This document shows positions 24,244-34,655 of a DNA stretch of 43,451 bases, piece after piece; position 1 is the first letter of the stretch, and every line of letters starts with the position of its first letter. Source of the stretch: Nemertoderma westbladi (taxonomy: Eukaryota; Xenacoelomorpha; Nemertodermatida; Nemertodermatidae); NCBI GenBank assembly GCA_032718475.1, contig JAUCBJ010004703.1:1-43451 (forward strand), written 5' to 3'. The notes below the pieces were generated by a model. It searched no databases, was not told the DNA's origin, and saw only the letters and a program-made list of their open reading frames with translations. The position numbers and the translations under genes were made by a program.

Positions 24244-24639
24244 TCTGATTGACGCTGAATGTTGTAAAAGTAAATGTAAATTTTTGCTATTGACTTGAAA
24301 TTATTAAATTGAAAATAATCGTTTTAAGAAATTGAATTATAAATAAAAATCCCAAAGTTTAATATATAAAACCCTTCCATGTCCACTTCTCCTATAGGCA
24401 ATCTATGCCCGAGCACGCGCCCTCTGGGTCCTCTCTCTCTTAGCTACGCAAACTACAACAGCTCACCTCGTCAATAACAAAATGTCAATCCCAAAATGAA
24501 ACCCCTATCGCCAATAGAACGGCTAGAGATAAAAAAAAAAGTACAGCATTACGCAATGCCGTGATTCCAAATCGGTAAACATCTGCTAGTTTGTTCTCTT
24601 GCATATTGTCGCATATTGTTGTGATCCTTGGATCTATCC

Positions 24640-24935
24640 ATAATCGGCATGCTGCATTGCATCTGCATTAGGAAAGCTAGGAAAATTGCGCCACTACAAC
24701 TCCGTACCCCCATGACCTTTGCGAAATTATCCGCATCTTCAACGTCAGTGTCCTTTAAAGTTATGGGCTGTCCTGTCCAGTCCACCGTGCTTATTCTCCC
24801 CAAGATGGAAGATGCTGCACTGGCAAGAGTGAAACTGCTGAAGCAATGCTATGACTCCAAGGAGTACCGGTACAGTCTAAATAATCGAACAAGATTCCGA
24901 TGTATTTTATGTGACTTCCAAATCCTGGACGGGCT
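24640..24935 (-). mobile_element. LINE 3' fragment of the same family
   Basis: The minus strand reads TGQPITLKDTDVEDADNFAK then VMGVRS, homologous to the LEDADDLANVMGDRELWRR segment of the 16650-17390 copy. Upstream sequence CTAAATAATCGAACAAGATTCCG and GTGACTTCCAAATCCTGGA matches the copies at 2385 and 17220. Its 5' end is joined to an inverted copy of itself (see 24900-24966). Confidence 0.8.
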
Positions 24936-24966
24936 GTCCAGGATTTGGAAGTCACATAAAATACAT
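24900..24966. repeat. Perfect hairpin, 31-bp arms, 5-bp loop
   Basis: The left arm 24900-24930 begins ATGTATTTTATGTGACTTCC and ends in CCTGGAC. The right arm 24936-24966 is its exact reverse complement, with GGGCT between. The left arm is LINE sequence. Confidence 0.95.
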
Positions 24967-26162
24967 CTGGCAAGACTAAAATATAAGGACGGGATGTCCG
25001 TATAATAAATAAATGACATGCTGGTCACATAACCTCTCCAGTTTTCCAGTATAGTATATTACAGTAGAATTCAATCATCCCTCCTTTGTTTAGTTTATTT
25101 AGGCACAACATTGTTGAGTACCAGAATGACGCCATGTGCTGCTCTCTTAGTCACCATACAACATAATTAATATATGTGCGTCATCTTGTGGGTTTTAAAG
25201 TTTAATAACAATTTATAAAGTCAACAATCATGGACGTCATGCGTGGAAACGGACGAAAACCCAAACATACAAACAACAATATGTAAACGTAAATTGATTC
25301 AAAATTATTGTTTTTAAGTTTTAATTTAAGAAGTTTTGAAATTACGTGAACATTTTTTTATGTAGACATATGTGTACTTTACATATAAGCCCAATGGACT
25401 AGTGTTCCTATTTCATTCTTAAATATTTACACATTTGGTGGGAAAGATTAAAGGCGATTATCTCGGAACAACATTTTTTATTCACTCAAGAAACACTACT
25501 AATCAAAACGTCATAACCAATTTTTATAATTTGGACTTTAAGTGAAAGCGCTTCAATAAATTTCGAGAAGTTTTCTTTATTTCATAATTATTCCAATTAC
25601 TCCAAACAACCCACCCCCCATATGTGTGGTCAACGATGGTAAATATGATGGATGGTCATGATTATAATAGGATAAACATAGGAAATCGTTTTGATGTACA
25701 TCAAAGCTGTTGCCGCTTTGCATTGGCTGCTGAAAATCGACAATTCTGGACCTCGTTTCCAGCATACACATGGAGAGAATGTGTTTAACAACATATTATA
25801 TTATAACATGTTGAGTTTGGATTCCATGGCAAAACAATAATATTATAGCTGGAAGCGTGTAGCAGCGTCTATAATTACGCAACTAGCAATAATGACAGTA
25901 ACAAATTATTATTATTGTTACTAAACGGTGCTGCTTATTGGTTGTACTTGTAATTGCGTCAAATGTATTGGCTACATAATATGCAGTATGAGATGGGCGG
26001 TCTGGTTGCTGTAATAGGCTGAAAAGAGGGCGTGTTGTCGTTACCGCTGTTGAGGGTATAACGTAGTTCGTGCGAGCCATTAGTCATGTAGAAACCAACT
26101 CTAGTAATACTAGAGTACAGTTAGTTAGCCTTTGGTCTTCGTGTAGAAACAATTGCGCTTAT
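24967..26162. other. Intergenic DNA, no gene seen
   Basis: Short frames without domains. The phrase GCGATTATCTCG near 25452 also occurs near 32831 inside the transposon at 31379-32887, each time followed closely by an A/T-rich ACATTTTTT or AAAAAATG stretch. This hints at a distant relative. Confidence 0.4.
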
Positions 26163-26254
26163 GGCCAAATCTTCCACAACATGGTCAAAGATCTGGGTCA
26201 AAGCTTCCACAAAATAGGTCAGAGGTTCCACATCTGGGTCAAAGGTTCCACAAA
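26163..26254. repeat. Short degenerate tandem repeat of GGTCAAAGGTTCCACA
   Basis: Four diverged copies: GGTCAAAGATCTG, GGTCAAAGCTTCCACA, GGTCAGAGGTTCCACA and GGTCAAAGGTTCCACA. Each resembles a DR1-type nuclear-receptor site (AGGTCA-N-AGGTCA). It lies about 240-330 bp beyond the FBXL13 stop codon. Confidence 0.65.
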
Positions 26255-26385
26255 CCTACATTTTAGTTAAAACGACATTGTCGATTTATTTATATCTTTA
26301 TTTTATCTTCTTTATCCTAATTGGTCTATAATTTACAACTATACCCACTAGCACACGTTCTTCGCAGTATAATATAATATAATTA

Positions 26386-26391
26386 TTTATT
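26386..26391 (-). promoter_or_regulatory. Candidate polyadenylation signal of the FBXL13 gene
   Basis: TTTATT on the plus strand (AATAAA on the minus strand) lies about 105 nt after the stop codon. A further one is at 26285-26290. Confidence 0.4.
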
Positions 26392-26494
26392 TATTTTTTC
26401 ATATTCAATAGAATGTCGCATCAAAATGTACCTATTACCCGCCACCAGTTAATTAATTATCTCTCAATCATCTCATATTATCTCGACTTTTTGG

Positions 26495-28837
26495 TCAATA
26501 ATAAGTAAATTCAACAGATGGATCGTCGGTGCTGTGAATTACGACAGACATATCTTTCTGTAGACGCCGCACAGTTTCCTTAGAGATATTCTTACAGTAT
26601 CGTAAATGGAGCCTATCCAGTCGTTTACAGCCCTTCTTGAGAAACTTAACCATCTTGTCATTGAGATCGACGCATCCAGAAAGATCGAGTTCGTGTAGGT
26701 AATGACAACCGCCGGATAGGTACTGAATAGACGTGTCTGAAATCTGGAAACAGCCTGCCAGATTCAGCTTCACCAGGAACCGACAACAAAAAGCCAAGAT
26801 CTTCACTGCGTTATCCGTAAGATTCTTACATTGACTTACATCTAGAACTTCTAGTTTCTTCAACTGATTAACTAGTTTCTGGACTCCCAGGTCCGAGATG
26901 TCCTGGCACTCTCCCACGTAGACCTCGCGAAGTCTCGGGTTCTTCCCTATTGTCTCTAACCCCGCGTCCTGTATGCAGCAACCGGTTAAATCGACCGCCG
27001 TCAGGTTGGGCATCGACCCCAGTAGCTCGAGACCCGCATCAGTGATGTGCGAACAATAAGCGAAAGTCGCGTAGGCCAACGCCTGGCTGCGTTGCGCTAT
27101 TCGCTGCAACGATACATCGCTAACACGCACACAGTTGGCCATGTTGAGCTCGCGGAGTTTCACGCCGCTCGGACCTTCTAGAACTGCCCGGAGACCCGCG
27201 TCCGAAACGCGAATGCAATCGGCAAGATTTAATACGGAAAGGGATTTAAGTAGACTCATCCCACGTAGACTCGCATCAGTAATCCGGGGACAGTCAATAA
27301 GATATATCTGTTGCAGTTCCGAGCAGTTTTTAGTTATCGTCTTGATACTGGTGTCTGAGATTCGGTCATTCCCCTCGATTCTTAACCACGTTAAATAGTT
27401 CATTCCGGAAATGTGGGTCATAACTTGGTCGCCTAGGAACGGTGACCCGCTAATGGAGAGCGTGCGAAACTTCTTGCCGTTGCTAATAAGTCGTTTGGCG
27501 TCCTGGTTTCGCACCTCTAACAGGTTGTTGAGGAACAAACTGTGTAGATTATAGCATCCATCGCCAACTGCTTGGAATCCTTCCACCGTCACCTGATTAC
27601 ATCCACTCAAGTCCAAATGTCTCAACTTACTCGCGCATTTACCGGTCGCCAAATACTGAAGGCCTTTATCAGTAAAAGCGCGGCAAAAACTCAAGTTTAG
27701 GTACTGGAGAACTTGACAGGAGTTGGAGAGAGAACGAAGGCAATTGTCATTGATTTTCGTTGATGACACATTCAGGTACAACAACATTCGACAACCGTCT
27801 AAAACAGTGCTGAGCATCTCTTCATCGAAAACACATTGGGATAGATTTAAATCCTGGAGATTTTGACAGAAACTTATTGAAATATAACTCTCGATAGAGA
27901 GCTTCTTAGAGCCCCTCAGATTCAGATGCACAAGAAAAGGTCTACATTTGTTCATCACCGAGTTAACCATACCATCAGAGCAACCGTTTTCGAACTTACT
28001 GTTCAGGCTGCTCATGTTAACTTTAGTCCAAAGTTGTCCGTTTGATACAATCATTCTCCAAGTGCGACAGACGACCTCACATCTTACCATGTCGAGAAGT
28101 GTCACATGTGAGAATATATTAACGGCCGCCCTTAGAGGCAACACGGAAACATTGTCTTCAGCATCCGTGGCCTCTCCCCAACTTTCTTCGTCTTCAAATT
28201 CACCCTTTTCCATTTTTGCGAAGTATTCTTTGGTTTTCCTCGCTTCTAGGGTGTCGCTTCGCCATGCCTTGAAAACTATACCCTGTCGAACTTTCTCGGC
28301 AACCCGTGAGATTAATTCCTCAGCCTGACGACGACGCTTTTCTCTAATAGTTCTCCAGGCGCACCACGTCTTGTAGAAATGACGAAGGGTTGTCTTTCGC
28401 AGCAACGCATCGGCGCGTCTCGCAAGACGTTTCTCCTCGGCGACAATGATCCTTTTCTCAATTAGAAATCGTTTCCAACCTCTGAAGCAACGCCTTACGA
28501 TTCCGTTATTAAACATATTCATAGCGTATTCGACCTGTTCTTCACTCAGATCGTCTGCCATAAAACCTGACTCGAAGTCAAAGAAGAAGTCGACATCTCC
28601 GCCCAGGGTAGACTTTTTCTTTGGTCGTAACTCCTCCGGAATAAACCTATCTAGAGTATATTCGGATTCATCTAGAGTCGAACTCTCACGCAATTTCTCT
28701 ATGATATACCCAATATGGTCTTCTGGTCTCTCCACTAGTAACCCGGCAGCTACCATCTGAAGAACCTTCTTCAGCCGTAGCTCCTTTGCCAGTTCAATAA
28801 ATCCTGATGTGGTTGTCATTTTCGATAAATTACTCAT
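26495..28837 (-). CDS. FBXL13: F-box and leucine-rich-repeat protein FBXL13-like (dynein regulatory complex subunit 6)
   Basis: A single open exon encodes 780 residues. Residues about 15-50 (ending RPEDHIGYIIEKL) resemble an RIIa/Dpy-30-type docking helix pair. Residues 112-200 are basic helices with IQ-like RRCFRGWKRF and FKAWRS phrases. An F-box follows at about 230-272 (LPLRAAVNIFSHV, VCRTWR). Cysteine-containing leucine-rich repeats then fill about 285-765, with recurrent L..LNLSQC, LDLSGC and ITD(A/G)L steps. Human FBXL13 has the same architecture, at about 735 residues, and belongs to the nexin-dynein regulatory complex of motile cilia; axonemal function here is inferred. ATG at 28837 gives the longest form; a second Met lies 7 codons in. 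The gene is intronless here, unlike the multi-exon vertebrate gene, and converges with the TAM gene. Confidence 0.9.
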   Translation of the reverse strand: MSNLSKMTTTSGFIELAKELRLKKVLQMVAAGLLVERPEDHIGYIIEKLRESSTLDESEYTLDRFIPEELRPKKKSTLGGDVDFFFDFESGFMADDLSEEQVEYAMNMFNNGIVRRCFRGWKRFLIEKRIIVAEEKRLARRADALLRKTTLRHFYKTWCAWRTIREKRRRQAEELISRVAEKVRQGIVFKAWRSDTLEARKTKEYFAKMEKGEFEDEESWGEATDAEDNVSVLPLRAAVNIFSHVTLLDMVRCEVVCRTWRMIVSNGQLWTKVNMSSLNSKFENGCSDGMVNSVMNKCRPFLVHLNLRGSKKLSIESYISISFCQNLQDLNLSQCVFDEEMLSTVLDGCRMLLYLNVSSTKINDNCLRSLSNSCQVLQYLNLSFCRAFTDKGLQYLATGKCASKLRHLDLSGCNQVTVEGFQAVGDGCYNLHSLFLNNLLEVRNQDAKRLISNGKKFRTLSISGSPFLGDQVMTHISGMNYLTWLRIEGNDRISDTSIKTITKNCSELQQIYLIDCPRITDASLRGMSLLKSLSVLNLADCIRVSDAGLRAVLEGPSGVKLRELNMANCVRVSDVSLQRIAQRSQALAYATFAYCSHITDAGLELLGSMPNLTAVDLTGCCIQDAGLETIGKNPRLREVYVGECQDISDLGVQKLVNQLKKLEVLDVSQCKNLTDNAVKILAFCCRFLVKLNLAGCFQISDTSIQYLSGGCHYLHELDLSGCVDLNDKMVKFLKKGCKRLDRLHLRYCKNISKETVRRLQKDMSVVIHSTDDPSVEFTYY

Positions 28838-29694
28838 GCAGTTTCTTATTTCCTATAGTTTTGAATTTCTTTATTATTGAATTGTTAATTATATAATCCA
28901 ATTGATATTTTCGATATAAAGTATCTCTGTAAGATAATCATAAATAATGCTTTGCAATCTACCAAGGAATGATTATAAAGGCGAGATAGAATCTATGTTG
29001 AATACAATTTATTTCTATAAGTTTAGATGGGTTCCTAAAAATTATACCGAAAGATTAAAATTATTACCGGCGGCGGCTTAACTCAAGGTATATGTAATTG
29101 TTTGTTGCTGCGCAACCAGTTAATAAACACAGGAATCAATTAATATCCTCGGGGTAATACGTATGTATTTTGATTGGGCAATGGTTAATTAAAGTTATAA
29201 TTCCTACAATTATTGGTATTTGGCACACTTTGCATTAGAAATGTAATTCATTATAAATGTTGTTGACGTTTGAGTAAATTTTTCCCGCTCAAAGAAAAAT
29301 GACTGTAGTTTTTACTACAGACTCAACACAAACATCAAATAAATTGATGGCGACGCCGGAATCCTTTATAAAAAATAAAATTACGTATTGCTTGAAAACA
29401 AATAGTTATTCATCCTTATGATCGCTTGATGTATAATAAAGCTCGCTCGCAATTTATACAGCTCGGGGTCAGAGGAAATAAGCCTCATTTTTAGAAGACC
29501 GTCAGGGCTTCTTGTTGTCAAAAAAAAACGTCTGTGTGTTTGTCTGTATGTTTGTGCACATTGATATTGGCTTGGAAGTGTAAGAAGTGCTCTACTTCAT
29601 GGCCAACTATAGGCCTACAAAGAAATGTATCGATTATTTGTGTTATTAATTATTTAAGCGGGTAAAATTAAGCTCTTGCGGTATAAAAATAGCA
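28838..29694. other. Upstream region of the FBXL13 gene, no gene seen
   Basis: AT-rich. No initiator or TATA box can be assigned. A GTCTGTGTGTTTGTCTGTATG phrase near 29531, similar to those near 12640 and 30500, is probably dispersed-repeat sequence. Confidence 0.4.
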
Positions 29695-29977
29695 CAGGTT
29701 CCACCTTGGTGTAGTGGTTGCCTTGAATTCACATCTCCTGTAGGTCGTGGGTTCGATCCTCACATCGGCCAGGGCAGTTTTCGTTTCGGCACGAATGCTT
29801 TAAAGGGACCAGCCAGGGCGCATCTCTGCCTCGCATCCTTAAGTGGTAGCTAAATGAGTACTGGAGTTTCCTCTGGGGAGTAAAGTTCTGGGGGGACCGC
29901 ACTGGAAATAAGTCGTCAGACTTTGTGCGTAATCCCTGGCCTAGCGGCCGAAGAAAATTTACTTTACTTTACTTTAC
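29695..29977 (+). mobile_element. Full-length-looking tRNA-derived SINE
   Basis: The head has an A box (TGGTGTAGTGGTTG) and a B box (GGGTTCGATCCT) at tRNA-like spacing. The body contains TCTGGGGGGACCGC and CCTGGCCTAGCGGCCGAAGA. The tail is a (TTTAC)n repeat instead of poly(A). Bodies related to it occur at 38857-38976 and 22605-22765. Short ACAGGT phrases lie at both ends and may be the target-site duplication. Confidence 0.85.
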
Positions 29978-31052
29978 AGGTCGATTCGCCGTGTCCCATT
30001 CTCACAAAGTTTTTATTATATTCGAGTGTTTAATATAAAGATGTATGATTATTTATTGATTGATTGAAAATAAAATAGTGTATAAATATGTAATATTCCC
30101 TCACGCAACCTGAGCTTTGCCTATGGTAGCGTATAGGGAAGGATTTTCTCTGTATCATAGCAACGTTGTATAATTATTTAACTCTGGCTAGCTGGGAAGA
30201 CAGGTAGGAAGCTGGCCGGAGTGTTGAGTATGTCTCAGTAAATCCAATGGTTGGGGTGGTTGTCTATTGAGAACTCAGAACTGGTCATGGCATTAATTCT
30301 GCTTTCTCCAAGGCTGCATGGAGGGAGGGAGATGTTTACATATTGATTGCGATTGATATTTGATTTGGGATTAGATTATCATTTAGTTTTTCGGTTTTGT
30401 TGTCTTATAGACGGTCTTCTTATAGCCAGCTTGATGGCTTTCTAGTTCAATTTAATATATAATTATTGGACGGATCAAGTTGGATGTCCATATTTCTCAC
30501 ACGTGTTTGTTTGTTTGTGTGTGTGTTTGTACACATAATTTCTTGCACTTAATATTGATGGAATTGGATGAAACTTTGATGATAGGTTCATTATCGGACC
30601 TAGTTATGTATTCAAGGTTTTGGTTGCGAGGGACCTGTTGGTTGCCTAGCAACAGTGAAATTAATTCTAGGATGGGATGACCGCTCATAATTGTTGAATT
30701 CATCAATCAAAATTATGTCCCTGTCGACACCCCATACGGAGCATCGATTGGACATAATTAGTCATTTGGACACATTGGATAGAATTGTGGGAGAAGATAC
30801 ATTTCTTACAAACAGTGTTTTTTTTCCAATTAATTGTACAGACGATACTTTGCCCAATGTTTCGTGTTTCGTTATTAGGCAGCCCTGCGTAGGCGCGTAA
30901 TTTATTACAACAATAATATTGATAGCAATGGATACTTCCATTATTACCATCTCTCGGCTGCCTGGCAAGCTCGTATATTTTGGAGATCATTTTATTTTTA
31001 TTGAACAATTTACAATCAATGATCATTTTTGGAAAGTTCGCCAAGGCAGTAA
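29978..31052. other. Intergenic DNA, no gene seen
   Basis: A 113-codon minus-strand frame at 30703-31044 shows no recognisable domain. A GTGTTTGTTTGTTTGTGTGT run (30501-30530) is followed by GATGGAATTGGATGAAACTT, a phrase typical of invertebrate dispersed elements. Confidence 0.4.
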
Positions 31053-31312
31053 AAAATAACGTTTTTAATTAACGTTTAAAAAACAACGTTGTTAATTAAC
31101 GTTTAAAAAATAACGTTGTTAATTAACGTTTAAAAAATAACGTTGTTAATTAACGTTTAAAAAATAACGTTGTTAATTAACGTTTAAAAAATAACGTTGT
31201 TAATTAACGTTTAAAAAATAACGTTGTTAATTAACGTTTAAAAAATAACGTTGTTAATTAACGTTTAAAAAATAACGTTGTTAATTAACGTTTAAAAAAT
31301 AACGTTGTAAAT
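31053..31312. repeat. 27-bp AT-rich minisatellite (TAACGTTGTTAATTAACG)
   Basis: Nine to ten nearly identical copies of a 27-bp unit, TAACGTTGTTAATTAACGTT plus TAAAAAA. Each unit contains the self-complementary GTTAATTAAC. It lies 66 bp to the left of the transposon at 31379. Confidence 0.95.
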
Positions 31313-31378
31313 TGTTGATTCGCAAAAATTATGTGACAGCTAAGACTCGGGACGAAATGTCCTGTACCAATCATAGTA

Positions 31379-32503
31379 CGACAGCTCCAAACCAAAACCC
31401 ATGGTTTTCACATGGTATTTTCTGAACAAATTGAGTATCGTTTCCGAAAGACAAATTAACCGAGTCCCAGCATGTATATTGTCAATGTCAGATTTACCAC
31501 GTCAAAACCCAGTAAACAGAGTTACTTGGTTTCCAGCAGTTTGAGATACTGGGTTTTGACGTGGGATTTCCCGAATGCAGATAATATGCCAAACCAAAAC
31601 CCAGTAACTCCGGCAACGCAACAGACGTAGACAAATAATTAAATGTTCCAGAATATTATATTCTAGAATGTTGCCTCTTTGTTTTCGCTAACCGTTGGCG
31701 AAGGAAGTCGGAGTTACTGGGTTTTGGCGAAGGAACTTGTCAGTTACTTGGTTTTGGCATGGGAAAGGTAACCGGACCGGCAAAGAAACATAAAGCTGTA
31801 AACACATTATTTAGGACTGTAGTCAGGCCTATTTTCGTCCGCAAAATCCTAAACCTAACCGCATCGAGGACGTCCGTGCCGTTGTCTTTGTGACTAGCTA
31901 CTGAAACTTTCCAAATGGACGCCACGGAAGGAGATGCTCCAGTTGTTGACGGAAGAATGGACATGTAGACAGCCTTGCAAGAAGTTCTTAAGAACGCGCT
32001 GATGTATGATGGGCTCGCTAGGGGGCTAAACGAGGGGGCAAAGTGTCTGGATAAGAGACAGGCACATCTCTGCGTTCTGGCTAATAATTGCGATGAGCCA
32101 ATGTATGTGAAACTTATCGAAGCGTTATGTGCTGAACATCAAATTAATCTCGTAAAGGTTGAGGACAGCAAGAAACTCGGTGAATGGTCTGGACTGTGTA
32201 AGATAGACCGCGAAGGTAAACCTCGAAAGGTAGTCAGCTGTAGTTGCGTGGTTGTCAAGGACTACGGAAAAGAAAGCCAGTCATTGGATATCCTAAACCA
32301 ATACATAAAGACTCGGTAGTTACTGGCTCAATACAAATGGCTCATTCACAGTGATTGTGGGTATAAAGCAAATGGAATCGATATTGGTTTAGCTGGTAGC
32401 TGGTTCGGTAGAGTTTATAAAGAATGTCTGCAGCTAATCGGTGGTGTTGCGTTACCAATTAAAAATTAAGTGTTATTTGAATACAATATTGTTTTATTTA
32501 AAC

Positions 32504-32534
<31 letters not shown>

Positions 32535-32887
32535 CTGATTGGAAACTTTAAATGTTAGTTTACTGGGTTTTGGTGTGGGCAAATTAGTTATTGTGTTTTG
32601 AAATGGAAATCATGACGTTACTGGGTATTGATGCATCAAAAATCACAATTGTTTTCTTTTCAACAACACCAAAGCCGTGTAAGTCGATTTATAAGAAAAG
32701 TAAGGAATAAATTAAAAAAAAAGTTTTGGCACTAATATATATGTACAATTTATAAAGATACACAAAATTATAACTCATCAAATTAAATTTCAACCAAATG
32801 CCAGCTGTCTAAAGTCCAAAAATTGTAAACGCGATTATCTCGAAAAGTCAAAAAATGTACTTACTGGGTTTTGGTTTGGAGCTGCCG
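31379..32887. mobile_element. Terminal-inverted-repeat DNA element (1,509 bp) enclosing an RPS12 retropseudogene
   Basis: The left end CGACAGCTCCAAACCAAAAC plus CCA is matched by the right end, which reads CGGCAGCTCCAAACCAAAAC plus CCA on the minus strand. These are 23-bp inverted repeats with one mismatch. AGTA directly flanks both ends (31375-31378 and 32888-32891), a likely 4-bp target-site duplication. The interior holds about ten forward or inverted copies of TTACTGGGTTTTGG, including perfect internal hairpins at 31497-31564 (18-bp arms) and 31594-31727 (19-bp arms). No transposase frame is present, so it is non-autonomous. The superfamily is not assigned. Confidence 0.75.
31915..32319 (+). 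pseudogene. RPS12: Processed pseudogene of ribosomal protein S12 (eS12)
   Basis: The ATG at 31915 starts a full-length RPS12-like frame of 134 codons, close to the human length of 132, without introns. It is broken by TAG at 31966-31968 (codon 18), where relatives have Asn before TALQEVLK. After that the frame is intact to 32319 and contains the hallmark segments [39 protein letters not shown] and [11 protein letters not shown]. An A27 tract at 32508-32534 follows about 190 nt of 3' untranslated sequence. Lack of introns plus a poly(A) tail show LINE-type retroposition of an mRNA. The octamer GAAACTTT occurs just before the ATG (31903-31910) and just after the poly(A) tract, a possible target-site duplication. 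Only one lesion suggests it is young; a shorter protein from a later Met cannot be excluded but is unlikely to be functional. Confidence 0.92.
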
Positions 32888-32891
32888 AGTA

Positions 32892-33624
32892 GGTCTAATA
32901 TGTAAATGTTTTATAATAGAACATCTGTTCCAAATGTTCGAGAGTTCTTTTGACATTGAGGGAAAACTGGGGTAATTGCCTGAAGCTAGTTTTTTTGACA
33001 GGGACTATTCGTTAGGGTTACAGGGATGGGAATAAAAAATGAGAAGCCATAGACACAATATGATACTTAATAATAATCATAGCCTACGAATTCAATATGT
33101 GAAATACCACTTATAATTCAAAATATCACGATTAAAATAAGACTCAACTATAAATGAAAGAAAGAACGAACAACAACAATATGATAAGGCCAATTCATCA
33201 TTTACAATAATACCAACACACTAAATATATAAGAACGTTTGAAATTAATGAAAAGTAAATGTCACGTTGATATATCAATCTTGTCTTAATTCGTAAAATA
33301 TACAACGGTGGTGTTGCTATAATAATGTCGTCTTGTAGTGAGTTTTCTGTTTGATTCAATATCAACGTTTTATATAAAGGTTTAGGTTCAGTCTATACTT
33401 TCTAATAAGGCAACAGAGAGTCACGTGCTGGTGATTTGGAAATTAAATATAATTATTAGTAATTAATACTGTTAATTATTTGGACAGGACGTTATTTCAC
33501 ATATGGTCAGTTTGGACATGTCGTTTAGTTAGTGCTGTGCAAGTAGTTGAGTCAGGTTATTGACATTGAAACATTTAGGATTGTGTAGTTTAAATAATAA
33601 TGTTTGATAACTTACATTTGACTC
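32892..33624. other. Intergenic AT-rich DNA, no gene seen
   Basis: No open frame, repeat or RNA gene can be supported. Confidence 0.4.
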
Positions 33625-34655
33625 AAATGTACGGATCTGCTTGTCCCAAATGTACAGACCCCCTTGCCACTAATGTACAGACTCCCTTGCCCCTAATGTA
33701 CTGTACAGACCTGCTTGTCCCAAATGTACAGACCTACATGTCCCAAATGTACAGACCTGCTTGTCCCAAATGTACAGACCTACCTGTCCCAAATGTACAG
33801 ACCTGCTTGTCCCAAATGTACAGACCTACATGTCCCAAATGTACAACCTACCTGTCCCAAATGTACAGACCTACATTTCCCACATGTACAGACCTACATG
33901 TCCCAAATGTACAGACCTACATGTCCCAAATGTACAGACCTACCTGTCCCAAATGTACAGACCTACATTTCCCACATGTACAGACCTACATGTCCCAAAT
34001 GTACAGACCTACATTTCCCACATGTACAGACCTACATGTCCCAAATGTACAGACCTACATGTCCCAAATATACAGACCTACATGTCCCAAATGTACAACC
34101 TACCTGTCCCAAATGTACAGACCTACATTTCCCACATATACAGACCTACATGTCCCAAATGTACAGACCTACATGTCCCAAATGTACAGACCTGCTTGTC
34201 CCAAATGTACAGACCTACCTGTCCCAAATGTACAGACCTACATGTCCCAAATGTACAGACCTACCAGTCCCAAATGTACAGACCTGCTTGTCCCAAATGT
34301 ACAGACCTACATGTCCCAAATGTACAGACCTACATGTCCCAAATGTACAGACCTACATGTCCCAAATGTACAGACCTACCTGTCCCAAATGTACAGACCT
34401 ACATGTCCCAAATGTACAGACCTACATGTCCCAAATGTACAGACCTACATGTCCCAAATGTACAGACCTACCTGTCCCAAATGTACAGACATACATGTCC
34501 CAAATGTACAGACCTACCTGACCCAAATGTACAGACCCACCTGTCCCAAATGTACAGACCTACATGTCCCAAATGTACAGAACTACCTGTCCCACATGTA
34601 CAGACCTACCTGTCCCAAATGTACAACCTACCTGCCAAAAAGGTACGGACATTTC
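33625..34655. repeat. 23-bp minisatellite (CCCAAATGTACAGACCTAC)
   Basis: About 44 copies of a 23-bp unit, TGTCCCAAATGTACAGACC plus TACA, with variants (CTGCT, CATTTCCCACATG, and a 20-bp short form lacking GAC). Since 23 is not a multiple of 3 and the unit has no stop, all three plus frames stay open for 270-350 codons with the same repeating peptide; these are not genes. Confidence 0.96.

Larger units (their letters stand above)
22766..24639. other. Intergenic AT-rich DNA, no gene seen
   Basis: Apart from the hairpin at 23622-23729 and the G22 tract at 24222-24243, no feature is supported. An A-box-like TGGTGTAGCGG at about 23055 may be a tRNA/SINE remnant. Confidence 0.4.

Noticed and set aside
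30703-31044. 113-codon minus-strand open frame
   Set aside because: No recognisable domain, splice site or repeat family; the plus strand is open over the same stretch.
31975-32319. Functional RPS12 gene starting at an internal codon
   Set aside because: The true ATG at 31915 is followed by an in-frame stop at codon 18. The intronless structure and A27 tail indicate a retrocopy.
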